Shown in pieces: positions 27,962 through 36,196 of a stretch of DNA of 64,000 nucleotides. Position 1 is the stretch's first letter, and every line of letters starts with the position of its first letter. Under the pieces are notes generated by a model that saw only the letters and a list, made by a program, of their open reading frames with translations, was not told the DNA's origin and did no database searches. The DNA is from Myxococcus xanthus (lineage in GTDB: Bacteria; Myxococcota; Myxococcia; Myxococcales; Myxococcaceae): assembly GCF_006402735.1 (NCBI RefSeq), contig NZ_CP017174.1:8784001-8848000 (forward strand). The letters run 5' to 3'. The position numbers and the translations under genes are program-made.

Positions 27962-28111
27962 AGCCCTGAGAGGCGTCGCCCCGCGGTCCTAAATGCAAAC
28001 ACATACAATCCGCGCCATTCCAGACACACCTCCACCCGCGCGGAACGATTGCATAGAAAGACACCAGACACTCCAGGCGTCACCCGACACAGCAGGTCCT
28101 CTCGCGTCAAT

Positions 28112-28127
28112 TGGCACGCCATCTGCT
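28112..28127 (+). promoter_or_regulatory. Sigma-54 (-24/-12) promoter of mbhA
   Basis: TGGCACGCCATCTGCT matches the sigma-54 consensus TGGCACG-N4-TTGCW with one mismatch. The invariant GG (28113-28114) and GC (28125-28126) are 12 bp apart as required. Transcription would begin near 28138, leaving about a 70-base leader before the mbhA ATG. M. xanthus mbhA is reported to be transcribed from a sigma-54-like promoter with an upstream cis-acting region, which fits. The activator site should lie in 27962-28100, where no gene is present. Confidence 0.85.
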
Positions 28128-28209
28128 TCGAGGCCGGCCGGAGCCGGCCCTGTCCAGGCTCCAACAGGTAGTTTTTGTCAGTCCAACCTCGACTCAAAGG
28201 ATGTCTGGA

Positions 28210-29013
28210 ATGGCTGCATATCTCGTTCAGAATCAATGGGGTGGTTCGCAAGCGGCTTGGAACCCCGGCGGGCTCTGGATCATCGGTGCCCGGGACAAGC
28301 AGAACGTGGTGGCCCTCGACATCAAGTCCGACGACGGCGGCAAGACGTTGAAGGGCACCATGACGTACAACGGCGAAGGCCCCATTGGCTTCCGCGGTGT
28401 CCTGTCCGAGGCCAACAACTACAAGGTGGAGAACCAGTGGGGTGGCCCCTCCGCGCCCTGGCAATCCGGCGGCGTGTGGGTGCTCGGCGCCCGGGACAAG
28501 CAGAACATCGTGGCCATCAGCATCAAGTCCAACGATGGCGGCAAGACGCTGACGGGCACCACGACCTACAACGGCGAGGGCCCCATCGGCTTCAGGAGCG
28601 AGGCGACTGACGGCGACAGCTACTCGGTGGAGAACCAGTGGGGCGGCAGCGCCGCGCCCTGGCATCCCGGCGGCGTCTGGGTCCTGGGCACCCGGGGCAA
28701 ACAGAACGTCATCAACGTCGACGCGAAGTCCAACGACGGAGGCAAGACGCTGACGGGCACCATGACCTACAACGGCGAGAACCCCATCGGCTTCCGTGGC
28801 ACGCTGACCTCGCCGGACACCTACACCGTGGAGAACCAATGGGGCGGCAACTCCGCGCCCTGGAACCCGGGTGGCTTCTGGATGATTGGTGCCCGCAATG
28901 GCCAGAACGTCGTCGCCCTCAACGTCGCGTCCAACGACGGCGGCAAGACGCTGGCCGGCACCATGATCTACAACGGCGAGAACCCCATCGGGTTCCGCGC
29001 CAGGCTCGGCTGA
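28210..29013 (+). CDS. mbhA: Myxobacterial hemagglutinin (MBHA lectin)
   Basis: A 267-residue lectin, the length known for M. xanthus MBHA, made during fruiting-body development and belonging to the OAA family of high-mannose-binding agglutinins. It is four tandem repeats of 67 residues, each opening with a Y-x-V-[QE]-N-Q-W-G-G motif (residues 4, 71, 138 and 205) and containing GGKTL-x-GT and NGE-x-PIGFR. There is no cleavable signal peptide although the protein reaches the cell surface in M. xanthus. The ATG at 28210, not that at 28201, has AAAGG at workable spacing and gives the mature AAYLVQNQW start. Expressed alone from the sigma-54 promoter upstream. Confidence 0.97.
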   Translation: MAAYLVQNQWGGSQAAWNPGGLWIIGARDKQNVVALDIKSDDGGKTLKGTMTYNGEGPIGFRGVLSEANNYKVENQWGGPSAPWQSGGVWVLGARDKQNIVAISIKSNDGGKTLTGTTTYNGEGPIGFRSEATDGDSYSVENQWGGSAAPWHPGGVWVLGTRGKQNVINVDAKSNDGGKTLTGTMTYNGENPIGFRGTLTSPDTYTVENQWGGNSAPWNPGGFWMIGARNGQNVVALNVASNDGGKTLAGTMIYNGENPIGFRARLG

Positions 29014-29039
29014 CGCCCGCCCCCATCGTCACGGCTTGA

Positions 29040-29061
29040 CCGGCCCCGGTTCAAGGGCCGG
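29040..29061. terminator. Bidirectional hairpin between mbhA and yebC
   Basis: CCGGCCC at 29040 pairs with GGGCCGG at 29055 around an eight-base loop, midway between two convergent genes. Confidence 0.6.
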
Positions 29062-29075
29062 CCCCGCCTCCAGCC

Positions 29076-29798
29076 TCACGCCAGGTTGTGGAACACGCGC
29101 TGGACGTCGTCGTCCTGCTCCAGCGCGTCCACGAGCTCCAGCACCTCGGTGGCCTTGTCCTCGGGCAGCTCGATGGGGTTCAGTGCCACGTATTCGGAGT
29201 CAGCCGAGACGGGCACCAGTCCCTTTGCCTCGATGGCGGCCTGGAGCTGGCCGAAGTCGGCGAAGGCGGAGCGGATGATGATCTGCTTCTCGCCCTTCTC
29301 CCCCACGCCCTCGCCCATCTCCTGGAGGCCGTGGTCGATGAGCTCCAGCTCCAGCGAGTCCAGGTCCAACCCCTCCGGGTTCAACCGGAACACGCCCATG
29401 CGCTGGAACATGAAGGCCACGCTGCCCGCGGTGCCCAGGTTCCCGCTGTGCTTGTTGAAGTGCATGCGCACGTTGGCCACGGTGCGCACGACGTTGTCCG
29501 TCGCCGTCTCCACCAGCAGCGCGATGCCGTGGGGCGCGTAGCCTTCATAGAGTACGATTTCGTAGTCGGTCGCCGACTGGCCGCTCGCGCGTTTGATGGC
29601 CGCGTCGACCTTGTCCTTCGGCATGTTCGCGGCGCGGGCGTTCTGGAGCACTCGGCGCAGCGTGGAGTTCGAATCGGGATTCGGCCCACCCGCCTTCACC
29701 GCGATGGCGATGTCCTTGCTGATCCGCGTGAACACCTTCGCCATCTTGTTCCAGCGGGCCATCATCGTGGCCTTGCGTGTCTCGAAAATGCGTCCCAT
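29076..29798 (-). CDS. YebC/PmpR family protein
   Basis: A 240-residue protein of the TACO1/YebC family, described as a transcriptional regulator and as a factor helping ribosomes at proline-rich stretches. It opens with GRIFETRKATMMARWNKMAKVFTRI, close to the family's signature, and has GPNPDSNSTLRRVLQNARAANMPKD. The ATG at 29798 matches the family start although no good Shine-Dalgarno is visible; the GTG at 29822 is an alternative. Confidence 0.92.
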   Translation of the reverse strand: MGRIFETRKATMMARWNKMAKVFTRISKDIAIAVKAGGPNPDSNSTLRRVLQNARAANMPKDKVDAAIKRASGQSATDYEIVLYEGYAPHGIALLVETATDNVVRTVANVRMHFNKHSGNLGTAGSVAFMFQRMGVFRLNPEGLDLDSLELELIDHGLQEMGEGVGEKGEKQIIIRSAFADFGQLQAAIEAKGLVPVSADSEYVALNPIELPEDKATEVLELVDALEQDDDVQRVFHNLA

Positions 29799-29916
29799 GG
29801 GAGGGATGTATAGGTCGGCCACGTTCCGCGTGGCTACTCCCTGTAGCGCCCTCGGGGCCCGGATGTTGACCAGGACAGACCGCCCGGTCTCCGGCCTGCC
29901 CCACCCCGCCCCCGTT

Positions 29917-30120
29917 TCAGCAGCAGCGGCCTCCGCCCCCGCGGTAGCGGGCCTGGAGCCGCTCGTCGAAGAAGCGGGCGTAGCTCATCACCTCCCGGTC
30001 CGGATGGTGGCGGCGCATGTGTTCGACATAGGTGTCGTAGTCCGGAACACCAATCATCAGCCGAGCCACTCGCACCGCGCGGCGCCACGCGCGCCCCAGC
30101 CATGCCCACATGGCGGCCAT
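29917..30120 (-). CDS. YbdD/YjiX-family small protein, CstA partner
   Basis: A 67-residue protein (DUF466) with the family core VPDYDTYVEHMRRHHPDREVMSYARFFDER and the Gly-rich, Cys-ending tail. In E. coli, YbdD/YjiX proteins sit beside the CstA and BtsT transporters and are needed for pyruvate uptake. Here it starts 1 bp after the cstA stop, with GGAGG from the end of cstA as its ribosome site, so the pair is conserved. Confidence 0.88.
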   Translation of the reverse strand: MAAMWAWLGRAWRRAVRVARLMIGVPDYDTYVEHMRRHHPDREVMSYARFFDERLQARYRGGGGRCC

Positions 30121-30121
30121 G

Positions 30122-32185
30122 TCAGCGGACCTCCGCCGACAGCGGCACGGCGGGTGACTCCTTCGCGGTGGGCTCCGGAGACCGCCAGGCCGCCCGCGCG
30201 GCGCGCACGCCGAAGAGCACCGTGGCCACCACCAGCACCATGAACACGCCCGTGAGGGCGGCATCCAGGTAGTCGTTGCCGATGATGCGCTCCATCTCCT
30301 CCACGGACGCCGCGGGCGCCACCACCCGCCCCTCCGCCACCGCCGCGGAGAAGGCCCGCGCATGGGCCAGGAAGGAGATGCGCACGTCGTCGCCAAACAC
30401 CTTCTGCCACCCCGCCGTCAGCGTGCAGAGCACCAGCCACGCCGCGGGCACCGCGGGCACCCAGGCGTAGCGCTGCCGCTTCATCTTCACCAGGATGACT
30501 GTCGCCAGCGTGAGCGCGATGGCGGCCAGCATCTGGTTGGCGATGCCGAACAGCGGCCACAACGTGTTGATGCCGCCCAGCGGGTCCACCACGCCCTGGT
30601 AGAGGAAGTACCCCCACGCCGCCACGCAGATGGCCGTGGCAACCATGTTCGCCGTCCAGGACTCGGTGCGCTTGAGCGGGGCGTACACCAGGCCGGCCAG
30701 CTCCTGAATCATGAAGCGGCCCACGCGCGTGCCCGCGTCCACCGTGGTGAGGATGAACAGCGCCTCGAAGAGGATGGCGTAGTGGTACCAGAAGGCCATC
30801 ATCCCCTCGCCCGCCACCAGGCCATGGAGAATCTGCGCCATGCCCACCGCCAGCGTCGGCGCGCCGCCCGCGCGGGACAGGATGGTGGACTCACCGATGT
30901 CCTTGGCCGTCTGGCTGAGCACCTCCGGCGTGACGACGAAGCCCCACTGGCTGATGGTGCGCGCGGCCTCCTCCACGGTGGTGCCAATCACCGACGGCGG
31001 CGAGTTCATGGAGAAGTACACACCCGGGTCCAGCACCGACGCGGCGATGAGCGCCATGATTGCGACGAAGGACTCCATCAACATGGAGCCGTAGCCCACC
31101 ATCCGCGCGTCCCCCTCGTTGGCCAGCATCTTCGGCGTGGTGCCGGAGGAGATGAGCGAGTGCCACCCGGACACCGCGCCGCAAGCAATCGTGATGAACA
31201 GGAAGGGGAACAGCCCGCCGGAGAACACGGGCCCCGAGCCGTCGATGAAGCGCGTCATCGCCGGCATCCGCAGCTCCGGCGCGGCCAGGATGATGCCCAC
31301 CGCCAGGAGCAGCACGGTGCCAATCTTCAGGAAGGTGGACAGGTAGTCGCGGGGCGCCAGCAGCAGCCACACCGGCAGCACGGACGCGCAGAAGCCGTAG
31401 CCGATGAGCATCCACGCCAGGGCGCGCGCGTCGAACGTGAAGGCCTCGCCCCAGGTGGGGTGCTCGGCGACGTGGCCGCCCAGCCAGATAGACAGCATCA
31501 GCAGCACGAAGCCCGCGAGGGAGACTTCCAGCACGCGGCCAGGGCGGAGGTAGCGCAGGTAGAGCCCCATCAGCACGGCGATGGGCATCGTCATCGCGAC
31601 GGTGAAGGTGCCCCAGGGGCTGTGCGCCAGCGCCTTGACGACCACCAACGCCAGCACGGCGAGGATGATCATCATGATCATCAACACGCCAATCATCGCC
31701 GTCACACCAGCGGCGGGCCCCAGCTCCAGGCGCACCATGTCGCCCAGGGACTTGCCGTCACGGCGCACGGAGAAGACCAGGATGACGAAGTCCTGCACCG
31801 CGCCCGCCAGCACCGCGCCCACCAGAATCCACAGCGTGCCGGGCAGGTAGCCCATCTGCGCGGCCAGCACCGGCCCCACCAGCGGGCCCGCGCCGGCGAT
31901 GGCGGCGAAGTGGTGGCCGAACAGCACCCACTTGTCCGTGGGTACGTAGTCCAGGCCGTCGTTGCGCAGGTGCGCCGGCGTCGCGCGCGAGGGGTCCACG
32001 TCCAACGCCTTGCGCGCCACGAAGCGGCCGTAGAAGCGATAGCCGATGAGGTAGACGGAGACGGACGCCACCACCAGCCAGATGGCGTTGATGCGCTCTC
32101 CCCGGTGCAGGGCCACCGTGCCCAGGCTCACCGCGCCCGCGGCGGCGAGGAGCACCCAGCCCAGCTTCCGCGCGATTCCACCCAT
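30122..32185 (-). CDS. cstA: Carbon starvation protein A (pyruvate/peptide transporter)
   Basis: A 687-residue inner-membrane protein with about 16 hydrophobic segments. Family marks include HFAAIAGAGPLVGPVLAAQMGY, AVQDFVILVFSVRRDGKSLGDM and SGWHSLISSGTTPK. CstA proteins import pyruvate or peptides when carbon is short. The ATG has GGAGG five bases upstream, and the YbdD-type partner follows directly. The 142 bp before the gene hold the promoter region. Confidence 0.95.
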   Translation of the reverse strand: MGGIARKLGWVLLAAAGAVSLGTVALHRGERINAIWLVVASVSVYLIGYRFYGRFVARKALDVDPSRATPAHLRNDGLDYVPTDKWVLFGHHFAAIAGAGPLVGPVLAAQMGYLPGTLWILVGAVLAGAVQDFVILVFSVRRDGKSLGDMVRLELGPAAGVTAMIGVLMIMMIILAVLALVVVKALAHSPWGTFTVAMTMPIAVLMGLYLRYLRPGRVLEVSLAGFVLLMLSIWLGGHVAEHPTWGEAFTFDARALAWMLIGYGFCASVLPVWLLLAPRDYLSTFLKIGTVLLLAVGIILAAPELRMPAMTRFIDGSGPVFSGGLFPFLFITIACGAVSGWHSLISSGTTPKMLANEGDARMVGYGSMLMESFVAIMALIAASVLDPGVYFSMNSPPSVIGTTVEEAARTISQWGFVVTPEVLSQTAKDIGESTILSRAGGAPTLAVGMAQILHGLVAGEGMMAFWYHYAILFEALFILTTVDAGTRVGRFMIQELAGLVYAPLKRTESWTANMVATAICVAAWGYFLYQGVVDPLGGINTLWPLFGIANQMLAAIALTLATVILVKMKRQRYAWVPAVPAAWLVLCTLTAGWQKVFGDDVRISFLAHARAFSAAVAEGRVVAPAASVEEMERIIGNDYLDAALTGVFMVLVVATVLFGVRAARAAWRSPEPTAKESPAVPLSAEVR

Positions 32186-32327
32186 GCCTGCCTCCGCGCA
32201 ACTGCGCCCGCCGCACCGCGAACGGTGTGGGACGGACTGTTACGGTCGGCGATAGCCTGGGCTGTACTGCCCCGGTGTCAAATGCAGGGCGCGCGACTGT
32301 CGTCCGTCAACGCCCCCGCCCCGCGCG

Positions 32328-33155
32328 TCACACCTTCGCGGGCTTCTCCAGCACCAGCCCGAAGTGCGTGTAGCAGGTCGGGTGCAGGTCCATGATGTTC
32401 TCGAAGTGGAAGACGCGAGACTGAAGCCCCGCCGCGTGCGCGGGCGCCAGGACGCGCTCCTTCAGGGTGATGGCGTCGTAGAAGCGGCCGTGCCGCTCAC
32501 CCCAGCGAGGGAAGAGGTGGATGATGGGCTCCGCGTCGCGGCGGATGTCGTAACCCCACGCGGGGTCACACATGGTGAAGGCGTACTCGCCCAGGTACAG
32601 CGGGACGATGCAGACCTTGCCGCCGGGCCGGAGCACGCGCCCCGCCTCCCGGATGAAGCCCGTGTCCGCGGTCCCCTCGAAGTGCTCGAAGGAGCAGTGC
32701 AGCGTCATCGCGTCCACCGAGCCGTCCTCGAGCGGAAGCTCCGCCGCGGAGCCGCCAATCTGGTGGCCGTGGATGCCCGGCGGGAAGACCAGGTCCTGCG
32801 CGTAGATGTTCCGCGTCCGCCCCAGCATCCGGACCACGTCCAGGTACAGGCTGCTCGGGGTGGAGGCGATGTCCACGTAGACGGCGTCCTCGCGCGCCAC
32901 CAGCGGTTCAATCTGCTTCCAGGTGAAGTAGTACTGCGGCCGCTTCTCCCAATACGGTTGGAAGCCGCAGAAGTGCCGAATCACGGCGTTCTGCGCCTGG
33001 AGCCCGTCCCAGAAGCGCTCCAGCTCCGCCACATCGAAGCGGTAGGACTCGACGGGGATGCCGGCCTGGCGCAGCGGCTCGGGCTGCTTGAGCTGAGGAC
33101 CCGGGCCATAACGGCCGAAGCCCGTCAGGCTGAGCAGCTTCGACAACGGCTCCAC
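32328..33155 (-). CDS. SAM-dependent methyltransferase, 5' end apparently frameshifted
   Basis: Residues 80-220 form a class I methyltransferase-like core: VYVDIASTPSSLYLDVV, then ELPLEDGSVDAMTLHCSFEHFEG (acidic loop and post-II motif) and REAGRVLRPGGKVCIVPLY. The glycine-rich motif I is altered. The uninterrupted frame has no ATG near the 5' end; I give the GTG at 33155. A different frame from the GTG at 33211, with GGGGGA upstream, encodes VNLLTRVKKSVRHRAAYKAW and joins this one if one base is restored near 33147-33151. So the real start is probably 33211 and the gene is frameshifted here, by mutation or sequencing error. Substrate unknown. Confidence 0.75.
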   Translation of the reverse strand: MEPLSKLLSLTGFGRYGPGPQLKQPEPLRQAGIPVESYRFDVAELERFWDGLQAQNAVIRHFCGFQPYWEKRPQYYFTWKQIEPLVAREDAVYVDIASTPSSLYLDVVRMLGRTRNIYAQDLVFPPGIHGHQIGGSAAELPLEDGSVDAMTLHCSFEHFEGTADTGFIREAGRVLRPGGKVCIVPLYLGEYAFTMCDPAWGYDIRRDAEPIIHLFPRWGERHGRFYDAITLKERVLAPAHAAGLQSRVFHFENIMDLHPTCYTHFGLVLEKPAKV

Positions 33156-33320
33156 GCCTTGTAGGCGGCGCGGTGCCGGACACTCTTCTTCACGCGGGTC
33201 AGCAGGTTCACGGAGATCCCCCGGGCGGATGCCCGAAACGAGTGGGATTCTGGGAGAGGGCCCCGGATGCGTCAATGCACCCCGAAGCCCGCCTTCCCTC
33301 CGTGCCAGAGAGCCTGCTCG

Positions 33321-33704
33321 CTAGCGGGCCTGCTGCGTCGCGGGCACCGCGCGGGCCACTTCACCCGAGCCCACGCCGCCCGCCCGGGCACGCTCCAGGT
33401 GCGGGGCCAGCCGTCCAATGGCCATCAGCCCCGCCATGCGGAAGTCGGAGATGAATGACCAGAGCGGGTACTTGAACGACGCCGGCTTGTTCCGCTCGAT
33501 GACGAAGTGGCTGAACCACGCGAAGCCGTAGGCGGCGACGAGCGCGGCCGGAACCAGCGCGCCGCGGCCCGTGGCGACGGCCGTCACGCCCAGCCCCAGT
33601 CCCAGGGAGGTGCCCGTGAAGTGAAGCCAGCGCGTGGACGGCAGCGCGTGCTCCCGCAGGTAGAACGGCCAGAACTCGGCATAGGTCTCGATGCGGTCGG
33701 ACAT
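33321..33704 (-). CDS. DUF962 (Mpo1-like) membrane protein
   Basis: A 127-residue protein with two or three hydrophobic helices. EFWPFYLREHALPSTRWLHFTGT and AWFSHFVIERNKPASFKYPLWSFISDFRM are diagnostic of DUF962; the conserved histidines correspond to those of yeast Mpo1, an Fe-dependent dioxygenase in fatty-acid alpha-oxidation. Whether this short bacterial form has that activity is unknown. No clear ribosome site precedes the ATG. Confidence 0.88.
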   Translation of the reverse strand: MSDRIETYAEFWPFYLREHALPSTRWLHFTGTSLGLGLGVTAVATGRGALVPAALVAAYGFAWFSHFVIERNKPASFKYPLWSFISDFRMAGLMAIGRLAPHLERARAGGVGSGEVARAVPATQQAR

Positions 33705-33903
33705 GGTGGGAAGTTAGGGCCCCAGGGCGCCCTCCCGTCAACCCGGCTCGACGCAGAGCGTGTAGGCATGGACAGGCAAGGGTACTCCCCGCACGCCCAC
33801 CAGCCGGGCTGGCCGTCCAGCATCCGTCATGTTTTCCAGTCCGGTGCCACCCTCCCAAGCGGGGCCTGCCGCAGCCTTCCAGGTCATGAAAGACTCTGGA
33901 GCC

Positions 33904-35043
33904 ATGACGGAGTGGATGCCCAAGCCGAACCCCTCGGTCGACCTGCGGACGCTGGCCCTCAGCCCAGAGGAGGGCTTCGTGCTCTCCCGCCTGGACGGCG
34001 CCACCCCGGCCCGGAACCTGCCCGCGCTGACGGGCCTGCCCCTCGAGCGGCTGCGGACCATCCTCTCCCGGCTCGTCACCCAGGGCGCGCTGCTGCCCAC
34101 GCCCACCGCCAGCCCGGCGGCACCTGTCGCCGCCCCGCCAGTGGCCTTCGAGCCCCAGCGACGGACGTCTCCCGCGGCCCCCGAGCCCAAAGCAGACCTC
34201 CCCGTGCTCGACCTGACGCCGCTGGACGCCGCGCCCGAAGCAGACCTCCCCGTGCTCGACCTGACGCCGCTGGACGCCGCGCCCGCCCCCGACACCGCGC
34301 CGAACGCCGAGCCCTCCTCCGAGGACGAACCCGAAGCCGCCCTGGGCAACTACCGTCAGCTCTTCGAACTGCGGCTGCACCCGCTCCCCGAGGACCAGCG
34401 CATCGCCCACGCCCACGCGGCGGAGGACCCCATCCTCTCCGCGCTGTGCTTCGACCCGGTACCCGCCGTCATCAAGGCCGTGCTGGAGAACGCGCGCACG
34501 GGCCTGACCCATGCGCGGCTCGTAGCGCGCTACCACCGCAACCCCGTCGGCCTGGAGGCGCTGTGCGCCCGGGCGGCCTTCGCGGCGGACACAGGGGTGC
34601 GGCGCTGGCTCGTGCGCAACCCGCAGCTCCCCGCCAGCCTCTTCCGGCGGCTGTGGAGCGCACGCCGGCTCATGGAACTGCACAAGGTGGGCAATGACCG
34701 CGACGTGCCGGAGTCCACGCGGCGCGCGGCGCGCGAGGTGCTCCGCCAGCGCTTCTCCAGCGGCCCCGCGGAGGAGAAGGTGGAGCTCATCCTCAACACG
34801 GAAGGCCGCGCGCTGGCGGCGCTCATCGGCCTGCCGGTGGATGGGAAGACGGCGTCACTGCTGTGCGGCCGCACCTACCGCTCGCCCATGCTCATCCAGA
34901 ACATCGCCCGCTGGAGCGCGGCCCCGCCGGCCCTCATCGCCCACCTGCTGAAGCAAGAGGCGGTGCGGCGTCAGCCCCAGCTGCGCATGCTGCTCACCCG
35001 CCACCCCAACGCCCCAGCGGACGCGAAGCGCGGCGGCGCCTGA
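33904..35043 (+). CDS. Hypothetical protein with Pro/Ala-rich repeat linker
   Basis: A 379-residue soluble protein. Residues 10-65 (SPEEGFVLSRLDGATPARNLPALTGLP) look like a small winged-helix-type domain. Residues 70-150 are a low-complexity Pro/Ala/Asp linker that holds an exact 16-residue duplication. Residues 155-370 are helical and Leu/Ala-rich, HEAT-like. No enzyme motif. The ATG at 33904 (MTEWMPK) is my choice; ATGs at 33886 and 33829 are open alternatives. It is convergent with the HxlR gene. Confidence 0.75.
   Translation: MTEWMPKPNPSVDLRTLALSPEEGFVLSRLDGATPARNLPALTGLPLERLRTILSRLVTQGALLPTPTASPAAPVAAPPVAFEPQRRTSPAAPEPKADLPVLDLTPLDAAPEADLPVLDLTPLDAAPAPDTAPNAEPSSEDEPEAALGNYRQLFELRLHPLPEDQRIAHAHAAEDPILSALCFDPVPAVIKAVLENARTGLTHARLVARYHRNPVGLEALCARAAFAADTGVRRWLVRNPQLPASLFRRLWSARRLMELHKVGNDRDVPESTRRAAREVLRQRFSSGPAEEKVELILNTEGRALAALIGLPVDGKTASLLCGRTYRSPMLIQNIARWSAAPPALIAHLLKQEAVRRQPQLRMLLTRHPNAPADAKRGGA
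34192..34287 (+). repeat. 48-bp tandem duplication
   Basis: Two adjacent 48-bp copies (34192-34239 and 34240-34287) differ only at the last two bases. They encode ADLPVLDLTPLDAAP twice. The near identity suggests a recent, possibly length-variable duplication in the linker. Confidence 0.9.
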
Positions 35044-35046
35044 GCC

Positions 35047-35400
35047 TCACGCGGACTTGCGCTTGCGAGCGGCGGAGGTGGGCTTCACGTCCACCCAGCG
35101 CTCCGCCCACCGCGCCAGCTCATCCACGACCTTCCACAGCGCCTGTCCCTTCTCCGTGAGCTGGTACGCCACGCGGATGGGAGGCCCCGCGTCCACGTGA
35201 CGCGACACCACGCCCTCCGCCTCCAGCTCCTTGAGCCGCTCTGACAGGACGCGCTCGCTGATGCTGCCAATCTCCTCACCCAGCTCGCCGAAGCGCCGGG
35301 GCCCCGCGAGCAGGATGCGCAGGATGAGGCCCGTCCAGCGCTTCCCCATCAGCTCGCTGGCCTTCTCGAACCGCGCACACCGTGTCAGCGGATGCTCCAT
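35047..35400 (-). CDS. HxlR-family transcriptional regulator
   Basis: A 117-residue winged-helix regulator with all HxlR signatures: CARFEKASELMGKRWTGLILRILL, RFGELGEEIGSISERVLSERLKELEAEGVV and YQLTEKGQAL. There is no Cys in the position used by redox-sensing HypR/YodB types beyond the N-terminal Cys8, which is the usual sensor place. The ATG at 35400 has GAGGAGG. It is divergent from a nitroreductase gene with an inverted repeat between them, the standard arrangement for an HxlR repressor and its target. Confidence 0.92.
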   Translation of the reverse strand: MEHPLTRCARFEKASELMGKRWTGLILRILLAGPRRFGELGEEIGSISERVLSERLKELEAEGVVSRHVDAGPPIRVAYQLTEKGQALWKVVDELARWAERWVDVKPTSAARKRKSA

Positions 35401-35456
35401 TGGCGCCTCCTCTTCCCGAATATAGCGAGCCGCCCTGCCACCGGCACGGAAGTCCC

Positions 35457-35492
35457 AAGTCACTTACTTATTGGAAGTGACTTGCATATTAA
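35457..35492 (+). promoter_or_regulatory. HxlR operator and nitroreductase promoter
   Basis: AAGTCACTT (35457-35465) and AAGTGACTT (35475-35483) form a perfect 9-bp inverted repeat with a 9-bp spacer. It overlaps a plausible promoter for the nitroreductase: TTACTT at 35464 and TATTAA at 35487, 17 bp apart. HxlR proteins bind such dyads, so repression with inducer release is likely. Confidence 0.75.
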
Positions 35493-35572
35493 AAGCACGC
35501 CCATTACCTGAAGGAACGAGGCGGTGGCCCGGGAAGGTCACGCGCCGGACCACTCCAGGAAGGGACTCGCCC

Positions 35573-36175
35573 ATGGCAACGCAGCAGGCCGGCCTCGACA
35601 CCAACGCGCTCAACCAGCTCTTTCTCGACGCCCGCACCCACAACGCGTGGCTCGACAAGCCGGTAGCGGACGACGTCCTCCAGCAGCTCTATGCACTGGC
35701 CCGGATGGCGCCCACGGCGGCCAACTCGCAGCCGGTGCGCATCGTCTTCGTGAAGAGCCGCGAGGCGAAGGAGCGGCTCAAACCCACCCTGTCCCCGGGC
35801 AACGTGGACAAGACGATGAACGCGCCAGTGACGGCCATCATCGCGTACGACACCGCGTTCTACGAGAAGCTTCCCCAGCTCTTCCCCGCGCGCGACATGA
35901 AGACGGGCTTCCTCGCCATGCCCGCGGAGGCCCGCGAGAAGACGGCCTACATGAACAGCTCGCTGCAGGGGGGCTACTTCATCCTCGCCGCGCGGGCGCT
36001 GGGCCTGGACTGCGGCCCCATGGCGGGCTTCGACAACGCGAAGGTGGACGCGGCGTTCTTCCCGGAGGGGAAGTGGAAGTCCAACTTCCTCATCAACCTC
36101 GGCTACGGCGACGCGGAGAAACTCTTCCCGCGCAACCCTCGCCTGGACTTCAGCGAGGCGTGCCGCATCGAGTAG
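35573..36175 (+). CDS. Nitroreductase family protein, RutE/HadB-like
   Basis: A 200-residue FMN-dependent reductase. The signatures are WLDKPVADDVLQQLYALARMAPTAANSQP (FMN-binding Arg/Ser region), YMNSSLQGGYFILAARALGLDCGPMAGFD and the C-terminal NFLINLGYGD. It is closest by eye to the malonic semialdehyde reductase RutE/YdfN group, but no other rut gene is near, so the natural substrate may be a quinone or electrophile. AGGAAGGGA precedes the ATG. Probably controlled by the divergent HxlR protein. Confidence 0.9.
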   Translation: MATQQAGLDTNALNQLFLDARTHNAWLDKPVADDVLQQLYALARMAPTAANSQPVRIVFVKSREAKERLKPTLSPGNVDKTMNAPVTAIIAYDTAFYEKLPQLFPARDMKTGFLAMPAEAREKTAYMNSSLQGGYFILAARALGLDCGPMAGFDNAKVDAAFFPEGKWKSNFLINLGYGDAEKLFPRNPRLDFSEACRIE

Positions 36176-36196
36176 CGGCCCGCCTTCGCGCGGAGC

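Noticed and set aside
30362..32395. A long rightward frame opposite cstA
   Set aside because: His/Arg/Gln-rich and lacking membrane or enzyme features; cstA on the other strand is unambiguous.
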